This document shows, one piece after another, positions 49,911-62,371 of a stretch of DNA of 64,000 nt; within the stretch, counting starts at the first letter, position 1; each line of letters starts with the position of its first letter. The notes under the pieces are model-generated. The model saw only the letters and a program-made list of their open reading frames with translations. It did not search any database and was not told the DNA's origin. The stretch comes from Alphaproteobacteria bacterium (lineage in GTDB: Bacteria > Pseudomonadota > Alphaproteobacteria > ATCC43930 > CGMCC-115725): NCBI GenBank assembly GCA_021325525.1, contig JAJPHB010000128.1, positions 1 to 64,000 of the forward strand, given 5' to 3'. Position numbers and translations under genes: made by a program.

Positions 49911-52622
49911 CTATTCGCCGCGCGCCAGGCGCTTCAGCTCATAGAGCCGCTCCAGCGCCTCACGCGGCGTCAGCTCGTCGGGATGGAGCGCCGCAAGCGC
50001 GGTCTCGACCGGCGATGGCTCCGATCGCGGGGCCGGCGGGCGCCGCGCCGCGCTGAAGAGGGGAAGATCCTCGGCGAGCCGCGTCAGCGCGCTCGACTGC
50101 TCGCCGCGCTCCAGCGTCGCCAGCACGGCCTCGGCGCGGGCGATCACCGCGGCCGGCAAGCCCGCCAGCTTCGCCACATGGATGCCGTAGGAGCGGTCGG
50201 CGGCGCCGGGCGCGACCTCGTGCAGGAAGACGACCTGCCCCTGCCACTCCTTGACGCGCATGGTGTGGCAGGCGAGATCGGAAAGCTTCGCCGCGAGCGC
50301 CGTCAGCTCGTGGTAATGGGTGGCGAAGAGAGCGCGGCAGCGGTTGACCTCGTGCAGATGCTCGACGGCGGCCCAGGCGATCGAGAGCCCGTCATAGGTG
50401 GCGGTGCCGCGCCCGATCTCGTCGAGAATGACGAGGGAGCGCGGCCCCGCCTGATTCAGGATCGCCGCCGTCTCGACCATCTCGACCATGAAGGTCGAAC
50501 GGCCGCGCGCCAGATCGTCGGCGGCGCCGACGCGGCTGAAGAGGCGGTCGACGACGCCGATATGGGCGCGCTCCGCCGGCACGAACGAGCCCATCTGCGC
50601 GAGGATGGCGATGAGCGCGTTCTGGCGCAGGAAGGTGCTCTTGCCCGCCATGTTGGGGCCAGTCAGGAGCCAGAGGCGCCGCCCCGGCGCGAGGTCGCAA
50701 TCATTGGCGATGAAGGCGCCGCCGTCGCGGGCGGCGAGCGCCGCCTCGACGACGGGGTGGCGGCCGGCGCTGACGGCGAAGGCGGTGCCGTCGTCGACGA
50801 CGGGGCGCGCCCAGCCTTGCGTCGCGGCGAGCTCGGCGAGAGCCGCGGCGACGTCGAGCGCCGCCAGCGCCGCGGCTGCGCGCACGATCGCCGCGCCCTC
50901 CGCCTTGGCGGCCGCGACGAGCTCTTCGAAGAGGGCGAGTTCGAGGGCGAGGGCACGATCGGCCGCCGTCGCGATGCGGCGCTCGATCTCGCCGAGCTCG
51001 ACGGTGGTGAAGCGCACCGCGTTCGCCATGGTCTGGCGGTGGATGAAGGCGGCGTTCTGCGCGAGCTTCGCCGCATGCTGCGGCGTCACCTCGATGTAGT
51101 AGCCGAGGATGTTGTTGTGGCGGATCTTGAGCGCGGCGATGCCGGTCTCGGCGGCGTAGCGCGCCTGGAGCTGCGCCATCATCTTGCGGCTCTCGTCGCG
51201 CAGTAGGCGCAGCTCGTCGAGCTCGGCGGAGAAGCCCGCGGCGATGAAGCCGCCCTCGCGCGTCAGCAGCGGCAGCTCTGCGGCGAGCGCCGCGGCGAGC
51301 CGCCCAACGATCGCGCCGTGCTCGCCGAGATCGCCGAGCGCGGCGGCGAGGAGCGCGGGGAGGGGGGTGTCGCCGCCGCGAAGCAGCCGCTTCACCTCGC
51401 CCGTCCGCGCCAGGGTGTCGCGCAGCGCCGCGAGATCGCGCGGCCCGCCGCGGCCCAAGGCGAGGCGCGAGAGCGCGCGCTCCATGTCGGGGCATTGGCG
51501 AAGGAGCTGGCGGAGATCGCCGCGGCGGCGCTCGTCCTCGACGAAGAGCTGCACGGTGTCGAGGCGGGCGCCGATCGCGGCGGGGCAGGTGAGCGGCGCC
51601 GCGAGATGCTCGGCGAGAAGGCGGGCGCCGGCGCCGCTGACGGTGCGGTCGATCGTGGCGAGAAGGCTGCCGCGGCGCTCGCCGGAGAGGGTCGTCACGA
51701 GTTCGAGGTTGCGCCGGGTCGCCGCGTCGATCTCCATGACCGCGCCGGCGGCGAGGCGGCGCGGCGGCTGCAGCAAGGGGAGCCGGCCCTGCTGCGTCGC
51801 CTCGACATAGGCGACGAGCGCGCCCGCCGCCGCGAGCTCGGCGCGCTCGAAGCCGCCGAAGCCGTCGAGCGAGGCGACGCCGTAAAGGGCGAGGAGTCGC
51901 CGCCGCCCGCCCTCGCTGTCGAAGCGCGTCGCGGCGAGCGGCGAGAGCGCATGGCGCCATTCGCCGAGAAGCTCGGCGAGATCGGGGCGCGGCAGCAGGC
52001 GTTCGGAAACGAGGATCTCGCCGGGATCGAGCCGCGCCAGCGCGGCGCCGAGCGCCGGCGCCGTCACCGCCTGCGTCATGAAGGCGCCGGTCGAGAGGTC
52101 GAGCCAGGCGAGGCCGAGGGCACCCCCCGCTTCGCCGAGCGCCGCCAGGTAATTGTGGCGCCGCGCGTCGAGCAGGCTGTCCTCGGTGAGGGTGCCGGGC
52201 GTCACCACGCGAATGACGGCGCGGCGGACCGGCGATTTGCTGCCCCGCTTCTTCGCCTCCGCCGGATCTTCGACCTGCTCGCAGACGGCGACCTTGAAGC
52301 CGCGGCGGATGAGGCGCGCGAGATAGCTCTCGGCGGCATGCACGGGAACGCCGCACATCGGGATGTCGGCGCCTTCATGCTTGCCGCGCTTGGTCAGGGT
52401 GATGTCGAGCGCGGCCGCGGCCTTCGCCGCGTCCTCGAAGAAGAGCTCGTAGAAATCGCCCATGCGGTAGAAGAGCAGGCAATCGGGCTGGCTGCGCTTC
52501 AGCTCGAGATATTGCGCCATCATCGGCGACGCCGTGCCGTCCGCGGGTCCAGCAGGGCCGGTCGGGTTCGGGAGGGCGTCCGGGGCGGGCGCGCTGAACG
52601 CCGGGCGCGCGATGTCGTTCAT
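49911..52622 (-). CDS. mutS: DNA mismatch repair protein MutS
   Basis: 903-residue MutS. Domain I mismatch-recognition motif '[17 protein letters not shown]' (Phe-x-Glu, about 50-66), '[20 protein letters not shown]', then connector, lever and clamp domains, and the ATPase: Walker A '[20 protein letters not shown]' (about 660), '[20 protein letters not shown]', Walker B/signature '[20 protein letters not shown]' and '[11 protein letters not shown]'. The C-terminal dimerisation tail is present ('[20 protein letters not shown]'). It binds mismatches and recruits MutL. The ATG at 52622 is used; a TTG eleven codons upstream is possible. It ends 14 bases from the convergent hypothetical gene. Confidence 0.97.
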   Translation of the reverse strand: MNDIARPAFSAPAPDALPNPTGPAGPADGTASPMMAQYLELKRSQPDCLLFYRMGDFYELFFEDAAKAAAALDITLTKRGKHEGADIPMCGVPVHAAESYLARLIRRGFKVAVCEQVEDPAEAKKRGSKSPVRRAVIRVVTPGTLTEDSLLDARRHNYLAALGEAGGALGLAWLDLSTGAFMTQAVTAPALGAALARLDPGEILVSERLLPRPDLAELLGEWRHALSPLAATRFDSEGGRRRLLALYGVASLDGFGGFERAELAAAGALVAYVEATQQGRLPLLQPPRRLAAGAVMEIDAATRRNLELVTTLSGERRGSLLATIDRTVSGAGARLLAEHLAAPLTCPAAIGARLDTVQLFVEDERRRGDLRQLLRQCPDMERALSRLALGRGGPRDLAALRDTLARTGEVKRLLRGGDTPLPALLAAALGDLGEHGAIVGRLAAALAAELPLLTREGGFIAAGFSAELDELRLLRDESRKMMAQLQARYAAETGIAALKIRHNNILGYYIEVTPQHAAKLAQNAAFIHRQTMANAVRFTTVELGEIERRIATAADRALALELALFEELVAAAKAEGAAIVRAAAALAALDVAAALAELAATQGWARPVVDDGTAFAVSAGRHPVVEAALAARDGGAFIANDCDLAPGRRLWLLTGPNMAGKSTFLRQNALIAILAQMGSFVPAERAHIGVVDRLFSRVGAADDLARGRSTFMVEMVETAAILNQAGPRSLVILDEIGRGTATYDGLSIAWAAVEHLHEVNRCRALFATHYHELTALAAKLSDLACHTMRVKEWQGQVVFLHEVAPGAADRSYGIHVAKLAGLPAAVIARAEAVLATLERGEQSSALTRLAEDLPLFSAARRPPAPRSEPSPVETALAALHPDELTPREALERLYELKRLARGE

Positions 52623-52730
52623 GGCAAAGGGCGGAGCATCTCTGATTTCGGTCAAGGACGGAGCGGCGGTGCCACGCTAGCATGGCATCGCCCGCAGCGG
52701 AACGCGCCCTCAGAATGCCGGGAGTTCGAC

Positions 52731-53246
52731 ATGCCAGCAGCAGAACGCTTTCCCGTCATCCGCGAAGCGGTCGGCTCCTTCGCCGACCGAGCGCGCTTCC
52801 GCCGCGCGGTGAGCGAGTTGCTGGCCGCCGGCTTCCGTCCCGACGACCTCTCGGTGCTGGGCTCGCATGATTCGCTGGCCGCCGCCGGCGATGTCGCGGC
52901 CTATCGCGCGGGGCATTCCTGGCTGCCCGAAGGCCTCGCCGAGGAGATCAACTATCTGGGGCCGCTCACCATCGCCGGCATCATCCTCGTTTCGGGCGGG
53001 CCCGTCGCCGCCGGCATCGCGGCGCTGATCGGCGCCGGGCTCGGCGGCGCCGCCTTGAAGGAGATCCTCGACCGCTATGCGGCGCCCCGCCACAGCGCCG
53101 AATTCGCCGCCGCCCTCGCCGCCGGCGCCGTGCTCCTCTGGGTGCGCTGCCCCGACCCCGAGAGCGAGCTCAGCGCGACGCGCATCCTCGAAGCCGCCGG
53201 CGGCCAGCACGTCCACATGCATGGCCGCCCGGCCGGCGAGGGGTGA
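52731..53246 (+). CDS. Conserved hypothetical protein with a glycine-rich hydrophobic hairpin
   Basis: 171 residues. The N-terminal domain ('FADRARFRRAVSELLAAGFR', 'PDDLSVLGSHDSL') resembles the small fold of stress-related proteins that flank a membrane-inserted Gly-rich hairpin ('GPLTIAGIILVSGGPVAAGI', about 83-102, then 'ALIGAGLGGAALKEIL'). The C-terminus ('VLLWVRCPDPESELSATRIL', 'GGQHVHMHGRP') is reminiscent of the general-stress YflT/DUF1269-like layout, but I cannot name the family firmly. GGGAG precedes the ATG. It is divergent from mutS. Confidence 0.8.
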   Translation: MPAAERFPVIREAVGSFADRARFRRAVSELLAAGFRPDDLSVLGSHDSLAAAGDVAAYRAGHSWLPEGLAEEINYLGPLTIAGIILVSGGPVAAGIAALIGAGLGGAALKEILDRYAAPRHSAEFAAALAAGAVLLWVRCPDPESELSATRILEAAGGQHVHMHGRPAGEG

Positions 53247-53289
53247 GCGCGCGGGCACTCGCGCAAGATGAGCCCCTCTCGGCGACGAA

Positions 53290-53400
53290 GTGGGGAAGAG
53301 GCGGGGGCGAGGTGGCCTGGCCGCTTGCTCAGCTATCGCCCGAGAATCCCCCACCTCACCCTGACCTCTCCGCCCCCGGGGCGGAGAGGAGCGGATAAGC
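53290..53400. repeat. Intergenic repeat with perfect 25-base palindrome
   Basis: Contains CCTCTCCGCCCC-C-GGGGCGGAGAGG (53365-53389), a 12-base perfect stem around one base, preceded by CCCCCACCTCACCCTGA. Together this is the 'CCCACCTCACCCTGACCTCTCC' interspersed element seen between genes of many high-GC alphaproteobacteria. It may also terminate transcripts of the upstream gene. Confidence 0.6.
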
Positions 53401-53475
53401 ACGACGGCGGCGGCATCGCTTGACCCTCCGACGGCGTTTCATCGAGAGTTGGCCGCCACCCTTTGCGTCCAGCCC

Positions 53476-54792
53476 ATGAGCATCCTCGCGCCGTTGCGGT
53501 CGAAGCCGATCGCCTTGATCTGGAGCGGTCTCGCCCTGGGGGCGATCGGCGACCAGCTCTACGCGGTGGCGCTGGTCTGGATGGCGGTCGCGCTGATGGG
53601 CGCCGGCGCCGGCTACCTCTCGGCGCTGCAGGCCGGCGCGACGCTGGCGGCGGCGCTCTTCGGCGGCATCTGGGCGGATAGCTGGGACCATCGCCGCACC
53701 ATGATCGCCGCCGACCTCCTGCGCGCCGCCATCATTCTCGCCTTCGTCGCGCTGGCCAGCATCGCGCCGCTCAGCGTCGCGATGCTGATCCCGACGGCGC
53801 TCGGCGTCGCCGCCTTGCAGGCCTTCTTCCGCCCGGCGCTGCAAGCGATCCTGCCGCGCCTTGCCGGCGATCCGCGGCAATTGCCGGCGACGAATGCGCT
53901 CTTCGATGCGACGGAGCGGATCGCGCGCCTCTCGGGGCCGCTCATCGTCGGGGCGCTCAGCGGCATCGTTCCGGTCATCCATTTCTTCACTCTCGACGCC
54001 GTGACCTTCCTGGGCTCGGCGGCGGCGGTCGCCACGGTCGGACGCGCCTTGCCGCGCCGGCGCCCGCGCGCCAGCGCCGAGACGGCGCGGATGCTGTCGC
54101 GGATCGGCGCCGGCATCCGCCGCGGCGCCGCCGCCGTTCGCGCTCAGCCCCTGATCGCCTATGGCATTGGCAGCGGCGGCGTGCTCAACGGCCTCTGGTA
54201 CGTCGTCATGTTCCTCGCCGTGCCGCTCGTCATCGCCCGCCGCGGCCTCGCCATCGGCGCGGGAAGCGGCAGCCTCGGCGCCTATGCCGCGGTGATGGCG
54301 AGCTACGGCGCCGTCAACCTCGCGACCAACCTCGTCGTCGGCAACCGGCCGCTGCCGCACCGCCCCGCCCGGCTCATCTTTTCCGGCAACGCCGTCCTCG
54401 GCCTCGGCCTCGCGCTCATGGGCGCGGCGATGGCGCTGCTCCCCGAGCGCTGGCTGCTGCCGGCGCTGATGGCGGCGGCGGGGCTCGCCGCGGCGGGCGG
54501 CCCGATGCAGGACATTCCCTTCGCCACGCTGCGGCAGACCCTGTTCGCGCCAGGCGACATCGCCGCCGTCATGCGCCTCTATATGGTGGCGACGCAAAGC
54601 GGGCTCCTCCTCGGCATGGTGGCGGCGCCGCCTCTGCTGACCGCTTTCGGGCCGGCCGCCGTCGTTCTGGCCTGCGGCGGCGGGATCATCATGATCGGCG
54701 CGATCGGGCTCGCCCGGTTCGGCCCGACCGCGCTATCGCCGGCATGCGCGCCGAGCCCGATCCTCGTTCCCGATCAGTCGCGCCGACTTTGA
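53476..54792 (+). CDS. MFS transporter (enterobactin-exporter/MFS_3-like)
   Basis: 438-residue 12-helix permease. 'LIWSGLALGAIGDQLYAVAL' (helix 1 with GDQ), 'GGIWADSWDHRRTMIAADLL' as the loop 2-3 motif, 'PRLAGDPRQLPATNALFDAT' and 'RLSGPLIVGALSG' after helix 4 are typical of the EntS/MFS_3 group, which exports siderophores, macrolides or other small molecules. No biosynthetic genes lie nearby, so the substrate is open. The ATG at 53476 is the natural start. The gap to maeB is 97 bases. Confidence 0.88.
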   Translation: MSILAPLRSKPIALIWSGLALGAIGDQLYAVALVWMAVALMGAGAGYLSALQAGATLAAALFGGIWADSWDHRRTMIAADLLRAAIILAFVALASIAPLSVAMLIPTALGVAALQAFFRPALQAILPRLAGDPRQLPATNALFDATERIARLSGPLIVGALSGIVPVIHFFTLDAVTFLGSAAAVATVGRALPRRRPRASAETARMLSRIGAGIRRGAAAVRAQPLIAYGIGSGGVLNGLWYVVMFLAVPLVIARRGLAIGAGSGSLGAYAAVMASYGAVNLATNLVVGNRPLPHRPARLIFSGNAVLGLGLALMGAAMALLPERWLLPALMAAAGLAAAGGPMQDIPFATLRQTLFAPGDIAAVMRLYMVATQSGLLLGMVAAPPLLTAFGPAAVVLACGGGIIMIGAIGLARFGPTALSPACAPSPILVPDQSRRL

Positions 54793-54889
54793 CGCCCGCG
54801 CGGCGCCTCCTCTATGCTCGATTCGCAGGCAAGCCGGCAGAACGGGATCGAAGGCGCCGTGCGCCCTGCGACCGGGGAGGGACTTCGCG

Positions 54890-57157
<2,268 letters not shown>

Positions 57158-57277
57158 GGGCGCGCCGCCGGCGGCGGCTGGCGCCGCGGCCGCGAATTCA
57201 TTAGGCTTCGCTTGCTTGAAGGATCGATCGCGCCGGGCGGGGAGCGCCGGTCCATAGCGGCGGAGTCGTGGCGCGGC

Positions 57278-59032
57278 GTGTCGGAACTGCGCATCGAGCG
57301 AAAGCTGGCGGCGATCTTGTGCGCCGATGTCGTCGGATATTCCCGGATGATGGGCGCCGACGAGGAAGGGACACATGCGGCGCTGCAGCGGTGCCGCCGG
57401 GAAATCGTCGACCCGACAATCGCCAATCACAAGGGGCGCATCGTGCGGACCGCGGGCGACGGGCTGCTCGTCGAATTCGCCAGCGTGGTCGATGCCCTGC
57501 GCTGCGCTCTCGCAATCCAGGACGAGCTGGCGGCGGCCAATGCCGGAATCGCTGAGGCGCGGCGCATACGCTATCGGATCGGGATCACCATCGGCGACGT
57601 CATCGCCGATCCCGAGGGAATTCACGGCGAAGGCGTCGCCGTGGCCTCGCGACTCGAGAGCATCGCCGAACCCGGCGGCATCGCGGTGAGCCGCACCGTG
57701 CGCGACCAGGTCCCCAACCTCCTCCCGATCCGCTTCGAGGATATCGGCGAGCACCAGGCCAAGAATGTCGCCCGCCCCGTGCGCGCCTACCGTGTCGTCA
57801 CACGGCGGGACGAGCAGGACCGGCCGCCGATTTCCGCGCCTGTTCCCGAGGACAAGGCGGGCCTCGCCGTTCTGCCGCTTCAGCACCCGAGCGGCCACCC
57901 CGAGCTCGGTTTCCTCGCCGACAGCCTTGCCGAAGATCTGATCACCGAGCTGTCGCGGCCGCAGTGGTTCTCGGTGATCGCCCGCAACTCCAGCTTCACT
58001 TACAAGGGACGCGTGGTCAACGCGAAGCAGATCAGCCGCGAGCTCGGCGTCCGCTATATCGTCGAAGGCAGCGTGCGCGCCGCCGATGCCCGCCTCCGCG
58101 TGCTGTGTCGGCTCGTCGAGGCGCCGACCGGCAGCGAATTGTGGAGCGAGCGCTTCGAGGGCACCCGGACCGAAGAGCTCGAGCTCCAGGACAAGACCGT
58201 CGCCGCCGTGGTCGCGGCGGTCGAGCCGACGCTGCGGATGCAGGAGATCGAACGCGCGCGGAGAAAGCCGGTCGAGCAGCTCGACCTGCACGGGGCATGC
58301 GTCCTGGCGCTGCATCACCTTGTCGAAGGGGCGCCCGAGGCGACGGCGGCGCGCCGGCTGGCGGAGCGGGCGCTGACGCTCGACCGGCGGAACCCGCTTG
58401 CCTGCGCGCTCGCGGCCTGGGAGAGAGCGCAGGCCTTCGTCTTCGGTCGCGACGGCGCTTCCGCCCGCGACGAGGCGGAACGGCTCAGCCGCTCAGCCGT
58501 GGCCGAGGGCGGCGATCCGCCGGTGGCGGCGGCGATTGCCGGCCTTGTCCTGGCCATGATCTCGCAGGAGCGCGACCTCGCGCGGGCGGCCGCGGACCAA
58601 GCGCTGGCAGCCGCCCGCCAATCGGCGCTGATCCTCAGCCTCGTCGCGCTGCAGCGCTGCCTGTGCGGCGAGGCCGAGGATGCGATCGAGATGGGCGCCC
58701 GGGCGATGCAGGCGAGCTCGTTCGAGATCGGCGCGGCACGCGCGCTGCTGGCGCAGGCTTGGGGCGCGCTGCTCGCCGGGCGCCATGCCGAAGCGGCGGC
58801 GCATGCTCGCAAGGCCATCCAGGGTCGGCCGCGCGCCGTCTTCGCGCATGCCGCTCTGATCGCGAGCTTGTCGCTCGCCAGAGAAAGCGAGGGGGCGAGA
58901 GAGGCGGCGCGGCGCCTTCATGAGGCGGCGCCGGGCTTCGGCATCGCCGCCCTCGAGCGGCTCGCGCCGGCGCGCAGCGCCGCGAGCGCACCCTATATCG
59001 AGGCGCTGCGTCAGGCGGGCGTGCCGCCATGA
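57278..59032 (+). CDS. Class III adenylate cyclase with TolB-like/TPR-type C-terminal half
   Basis: About 584 residues. The cyclase domain has intact metal sites ('AAILCADVVGYSRMMGADEE', 'VRTAGDGLLVEFASVVDALR') and 'GEGVAVASRLESIAEPGGIA'. A TolB-N-like segment follows ('GLAVLPLQHPSGHPELGFLA' to 'YIVEGSVRAADARLRVLCRL', about 205-310), then an Ala-rich helical repeat region (about 330-580) of TPR type. It should make cAMP in response to a protein or ligand bound by the C-terminal half. The GTG at 57278 (VSELRIERKLA) fits the family start; a TTG at 57212 extends it with unlikely sequence. A paralogue with a degenerate cyclase domain follows 110 bases on. Confidence 0.88.
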   Translation: MSELRIERKLAAILCADVVGYSRMMGADEEGTHAALQRCRREIVDPTIANHKGRIVRTAGDGLLVEFASVVDALRCALAIQDELAAANAGIAEARRIRYRIGITIGDVIADPEGIHGEGVAVASRLESIAEPGGIAVSRTVRDQVPNLLPIRFEDIGEHQAKNVARPVRAYRVVTRRDEQDRPPISAPVPEDKAGLAVLPLQHPSGHPELGFLADSLAEDLITELSRPQWFSVIARNSSFTYKGRVVNAKQISRELGVRYIVEGSVRAADARLRVLCRLVEAPTGSELWSERFEGTRTEELELQDKTVAAVVAAVEPTLRMQEIERARRKPVEQLDLHGACVLALHHLVEGAPEATAARRLAERALTLDRRNPLACALAAWERAQAFVFGRDGASARDEAERLSRSAVAEGGDPPVAAAIAGLVLAMISQERDLARAAADQALAAARQSALILSLVALQRCLCGEAEDAIEMGARAMQASSFEIGAARALLAQAWGALLAGRHAEAAAHARKAIQGRPRAVFAHAALIASLSLARESEGAREAARRLHEAAPGFGIAALERLAPARSAASAPYIEALRQAGVPP

Positions 59033-59142
59033 CGCGTGCGAGCGCGGCTCCCCATGCTCGAAGCTGTTATTCGCCTCACAGTCGGCGCCGCGGTCGGGCA
59101 TAGTACACTGTTCTCCGAGCTGTCCGGAGGAGTAGCTGGGCG

Positions 59143-60909
59143 ATGCAGCGCTTGAAGCGGCGGCTCGCGGCCATCCTCGTCATCGGAGGTGGCGCGACAC
59201 CGCGGGACGAGGAAGGCTCCTACGCCGCGCTCGGCTCGGTCTTCGCCGAGTCGATCCTGCCGCTTGTCGCGGAATTCGACGGCCATGTCGCCAAGCGGCC
59301 GGGCGAGACCACCCTCGCGGAGTTTGCCAGCGTCATCGACGCCGCGCGCTGCGCCCTCGCCATCCAGGCGAAGCTGAGCGAGCGCAACCGCGCCGCCGCC
59401 GCCGATCGCCGGGTCGATCTGCGGATCGGGATCAATCTCGGCGACATCATCGTCGAAGAGGACGACATCTATGGCGATGGCATCAACATCGCCGCCCGGC
59501 TCGAAGCCCTCGCCGAGCCCGGGAGCATCTATGTCTCCGGTATCGTCGCCGATCAGATCGCCGGCAAGATCGAAGCGCGGCTGACCGATCTCGGCCAGCA
59601 TCGGCTGAAGAACATCGAACGGCCGGTCCAGGTCTACCGCCTGGCCGCCGCCGAGGCGGAGGAGCCGCGCCCGGCCTTCGGCGCCGCGCCCGGCGCCGCC
59701 TCCGCCATGCCGGATTTGGCCGGGCCCTCGGCCATCGCTGTGCTGCCCTTCGCGAATTTCAGCGGCGATCCGGAGCAAGAATACTTCGCCGACGGGATCA
59801 CCGAAGACATCATCAGCACGCTCGCGGTGTGGAAGGCGTTTCCCGTCATCGCCCGCAATTCGACCTTCACCTTCAAGGGCCGGGACGTCGATGTGAAGCA
59901 GGTGGGGCGCGAGCTCGGCGCGCGCTACGTGCTGGAGGGCAGCGTCCGCCGCGTCGGCTCGCGGGTTCGCGTCGCGGCGCAGCTCATCGATGCCGAGCGC
60001 GGCGATCATTTGATGGCCGACAAATGGGACCGCGAGATCACCGACCTCTTCGCCTTGCAGGACGAGATCGTGCTCGCCATCGTCGGCGCGATCGCTCCGG
60101 AACTGCTGAAGATCGAGCGCGAGCGCCACGCGCGCGCGCCGCAACGCCACCCCGGCGCCTATGACTGCTACCAGCGCGGCCTCTGGCATCACTACAAGCA
60201 CACCAAGGAAGACAATCTCGCGGCTCAGGCCTTCTATCGCAGCGCGCTCGCCGCCGAGCCCGAATACCCGAAGGCGCTCGCCGCGCTGGCGCACGCGATC
60301 TGCAACGCCGGCGTCCTCGGATGGGCCGAGGATGCCGAGCGGAACTTCGCCGAAGCCTTCGCCCTCGCCGAGCGCGCGGTCGCGCTCGACGGGCGTGACC
60401 CCGCAGCGCGCTTCATCTTCGGCCTCGCCGCCATGCATGCGAAGAAGCCCGATCTCGCCATCGCCGAGATGGAGCAGGCGATCGCCCTCAATCCCAGCTA
60501 TTCGGCGGCCCATGTCATCCTGGGGCAGCTTCACAACTATGCCGGACGGCCGGCGGACGGCATCCGCCTCATCGAGCGCGGCATGCGGCTGAGCCCGCGC
60601 GACCCGCGGATGTCGCTGTCGCTGCTGGCGCTCGCCGGCGCCTATTACCAGCTCGGGCGCTACGAGGAAGCCGTCGAGGCCGGCCGCCGCTCCTGGGCGC
60701 TCAACCGCAGCTGGTCGGCCGGGCTCCGCTACGTCGTCGCCGGCCTCGGCCAGCTCGGCCGCAAGGACGAGGCCGCAGGACCGCTCCAGGAGCTGCGCCG
60801 CATCGAGCCCGATCTCGGCGCCGTCGCCGAGGTGCTGCGGCGCTTCTACCAGCTCCCCTCGATGATCGAGAGCGTGCTCGACGGGCTGCGCAAAGCCGGG
60901 ATGACGTAG
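59143..60909 (+). CDS. Cyclase-homology/TolB-like/TPR protein with degenerate cyclase active site
   Basis: 588 residues with the same architecture as the gene before it. In the cyclase region both metal-binding aspartates are gone: where the paralogue reads 'AAILCADVVGYSR' this has 'AAILVIGGGATPR', and 'RTAGDGLLVEF' is replaced by 'KRPGETTLAEF'. The second half of the fold ('RIGINLGDIIVEEDDIYGDG', 'INIAARLEALAEPGSIYVSG') is well kept. The TolB-like part ('AIAVLPFANFSGDPEQEYFA', 'YVLEGSVRRVGSRVRVAAQL') and TPRs (about 345-560, e.g. 'AIAEMEQAIALNPSYSAAHV') are intact. It is probably a catalytically dead partner or scaffold, perhaps forming a heterodimer with the active cyclase. GGAGGAG precedes the ATG. 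Confidence 0.9.
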   Translation: MQRLKRRLAAILVIGGGATPRDEEGSYAALGSVFAESILPLVAEFDGHVAKRPGETTLAEFASVIDAARCALAIQAKLSERNRAAAADRRVDLRIGINLGDIIVEEDDIYGDGINIAARLEALAEPGSIYVSGIVADQIAGKIEARLTDLGQHRLKNIERPVQVYRLAAAEAEEPRPAFGAAPGAASAMPDLAGPSAIAVLPFANFSGDPEQEYFADGITEDIISTLAVWKAFPVIARNSTFTFKGRDVDVKQVGRELGARYVLEGSVRRVGSRVRVAAQLIDAERGDHLMADKWDREITDLFALQDEIVLAIVGAIAPELLKIERERHARAPQRHPGAYDCYQRGLWHHYKHTKEDNLAAQAFYRSALAAEPEYPKALAALAHAICNAGVLGWAEDAERNFAEAFALAERAVALDGRDPAARFIFGLAAMHAKKPDLAIAEMEQAIALNPSYSAAHVILGQLHNYAGRPADGIRLIERGMRLSPRDPRMSLSLLALAGAYYQLGRYEEAVEAGRRSWALNRSWSAGLRYVVAGLGQLGRKDEAAGPLQELRRIEPDLGAVAEVLRRFYQLPSMIESVLDGLRKAGMT

Positions 60910-60931
60910 CGAGCGCGCCCGCGCGCCCGCG

Positions 60932-62305
60932 TCAGCCCGCGCGCCCGGCCGCGCGGATCAGCGGCAGGCCGAGGAGGAGGCTCGCGGCCAAGAGCAGCAG
61001 CGATGACGGCTCGGGCACGGCAAAGAGGTCGGCCGGATCGATGTCGGCGGCGACGAGGCCCTGCGGTATCGTCCGACCGTCATTGGGCGGGGTTCCGATA
61101 TAGCCCGTCGTTCCGAGGAACGGATCGTTCTCCCCGAGCGTGAGATCGTTGGAGTCGGAGTTTCCGGTCGCATCGAGCCCGCCGATGCCGCGGAAATTGT
61201 CGCTGAAGAGGTAGCCGATCTTGCTGCCGGTCAAATTCGCCGCGTCGAAGCCGCAATCGCAATGCGGCGTTCCGGACAAGTCGAAATCGAGCGAATCGCC
61301 GAGCGCGAAGCCGCTGAAATCGAATTCGAGGACCTGGCCATTCGCATCGATCGTCTTGACGACGGGGCTGCCGAATCCGGTGGCGACCAGATCCGAGACT
61401 TGCAGGCCGGTAAAGTCGTCGATCGCGGTCGAGGCGTTGAGGAAGAGCTGCTTCAGCGTCACTCCCGCAGGACCGCTCGAGAAGGCCACGTGGATGTGCA
61501 CCGGCGGCGGCGGGAATTCGCCGATGGTCAGGTTGTCGGTCGCGGCGAGCTTGACGAGCGGAACGCCGGTCAGAAAGACGCTCGATTTGACCTGTCCCTG
61601 CTGCAGGGAGTTCGCCTGATCGGTTCCGGTCGGATTCGTCTGGCTCGCGGCTTGCGCGGGCGAGCCCGGAACCGTGCGCAGCGTTCCGGAGGTCATCAGA
61701 TCGGTGGCGGGCTGCGTCGCGTTGCCGAAGGTGGTGTGATCGAGGCCGAGATTGTGGCCGATCTCGTGCGCCAGGGTATCGAGCCGGTCGCCATTCTTCA
61801 GCGGGTTGAAAGCGGCGAAGATCTGGCGCGAAACGGCGATGCCGTTGCCGTTGATCCAGCTCGAGCCGAAAGTGACGCCCGATCCGTTGGTGATCTGATC
61901 GACAAAATACATGTTGATCGTCGCCGGATCGCTGCTCTGATCGTGGCCCGCGGTGCGGGTGAGGGCGCAAAGCGACGGGAAGTTGGTGTTGGTGAAATTG
62001 CACTGACCGGCCGAGAAGGTCGGATCGGTCGCCGACAGCTTCTGGAATTGCGGCGCCACGAACTCGGTCACCGTCGGCTGAAACGACGCCGCCACATTGG
62101 CCTGAGTGTAAATGTTCTGCACCGTCGTGACGAAGCTCTGCGGCAGGACGTTGCCGGGCAGCCCGCAATCGGTGAAGGTGTTGTCGCTGCACACATTGAT
62201 GACTTGGATCGACAGCGAGCTGTTGATCGTCGTCGCGCCGGCGGCGACGGCGGAGAGAGCGAGAAGCGCTGCACCCAGAACTGTCGATGCCGCAACTCTC
62301 ATCAC
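60932..62305 (-). CDS. Secreted zinc metalloprotease-like protein with PEP-CTERM anchor
   Basis: 457 residues. A signal peptide (to about AGA, residue 22), then a matrixin/metzincin-type catalytic region with the zinc motif 'LAHEIGHNLGLDHTTFG' (HExxHxxGxxH, about 180-195) followed by 'DLMTSGTLRT', where Met could form the Met-turn. A beta-rich C-terminal domain ('VHIHVAFSSGPAGVTLKQLF', 'HCDCGFDAANLTGSKIGYLF') ends in a PEP-CTERM sorting signal: 'VPEPSSLLLLAASLLLGLPL' followed by a basic tail RAAGRAG. It is exported, processed by an exosortase and displayed or secreted with exopolysaccharide. No exosortase gene is in the window. Confidence 0.9.
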   Translation of the reverse strand: MMRVAASTVLGAALLALSAVAAGATTINSSLSIQVINVCSDNTFTDCGLPGNVLPQSFVTTVQNIYTQANVAASFQPTVTEFVAPQFQKLSATDPTFSAGQCNFTNTNFPSLCALTRTAGHDQSSDPATINMYFVDQITNGSGVTFGSSWINGNGIAVSRQIFAAFNPLKNGDRLDTLAHEIGHNLGLDHTTFGNATQPATDLMTSGTLRTVPGSPAQAASQTNPTGTDQANSLQQGQVKSSVFLTGVPLVKLAATDNLTIGEFPPPPVHIHVAFSSGPAGVTLKQLFLNASTAIDDFTGLQVSDLVATGFGSPVVKTIDANGQVLEFDFSGFALGDSLDFDLSGTPHCDCGFDAANLTGSKIGYLFSDNFRGIGGLDATGNSDSNDLTLGENDPFLGTTGYIGTPPNDGRTIPQGLVAADIDPADLFAVPEPSSLLLLAASLLLGLPLIRAAGRAG

Positions 62306-62371
62306 CCCCTCCCCTTCGTCATTCTTGCCGAGCCGCGCCGACTGGGTACGGCTGCGAAGTGATAGCGCATG

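Noticed and set aside
49428-51206. 592-codon plus-strand frame covering the end of a hypothetical gene and antisense to mutS
   Set aside because: It crosses a gene boundary and runs antisense to mutS; no domain.
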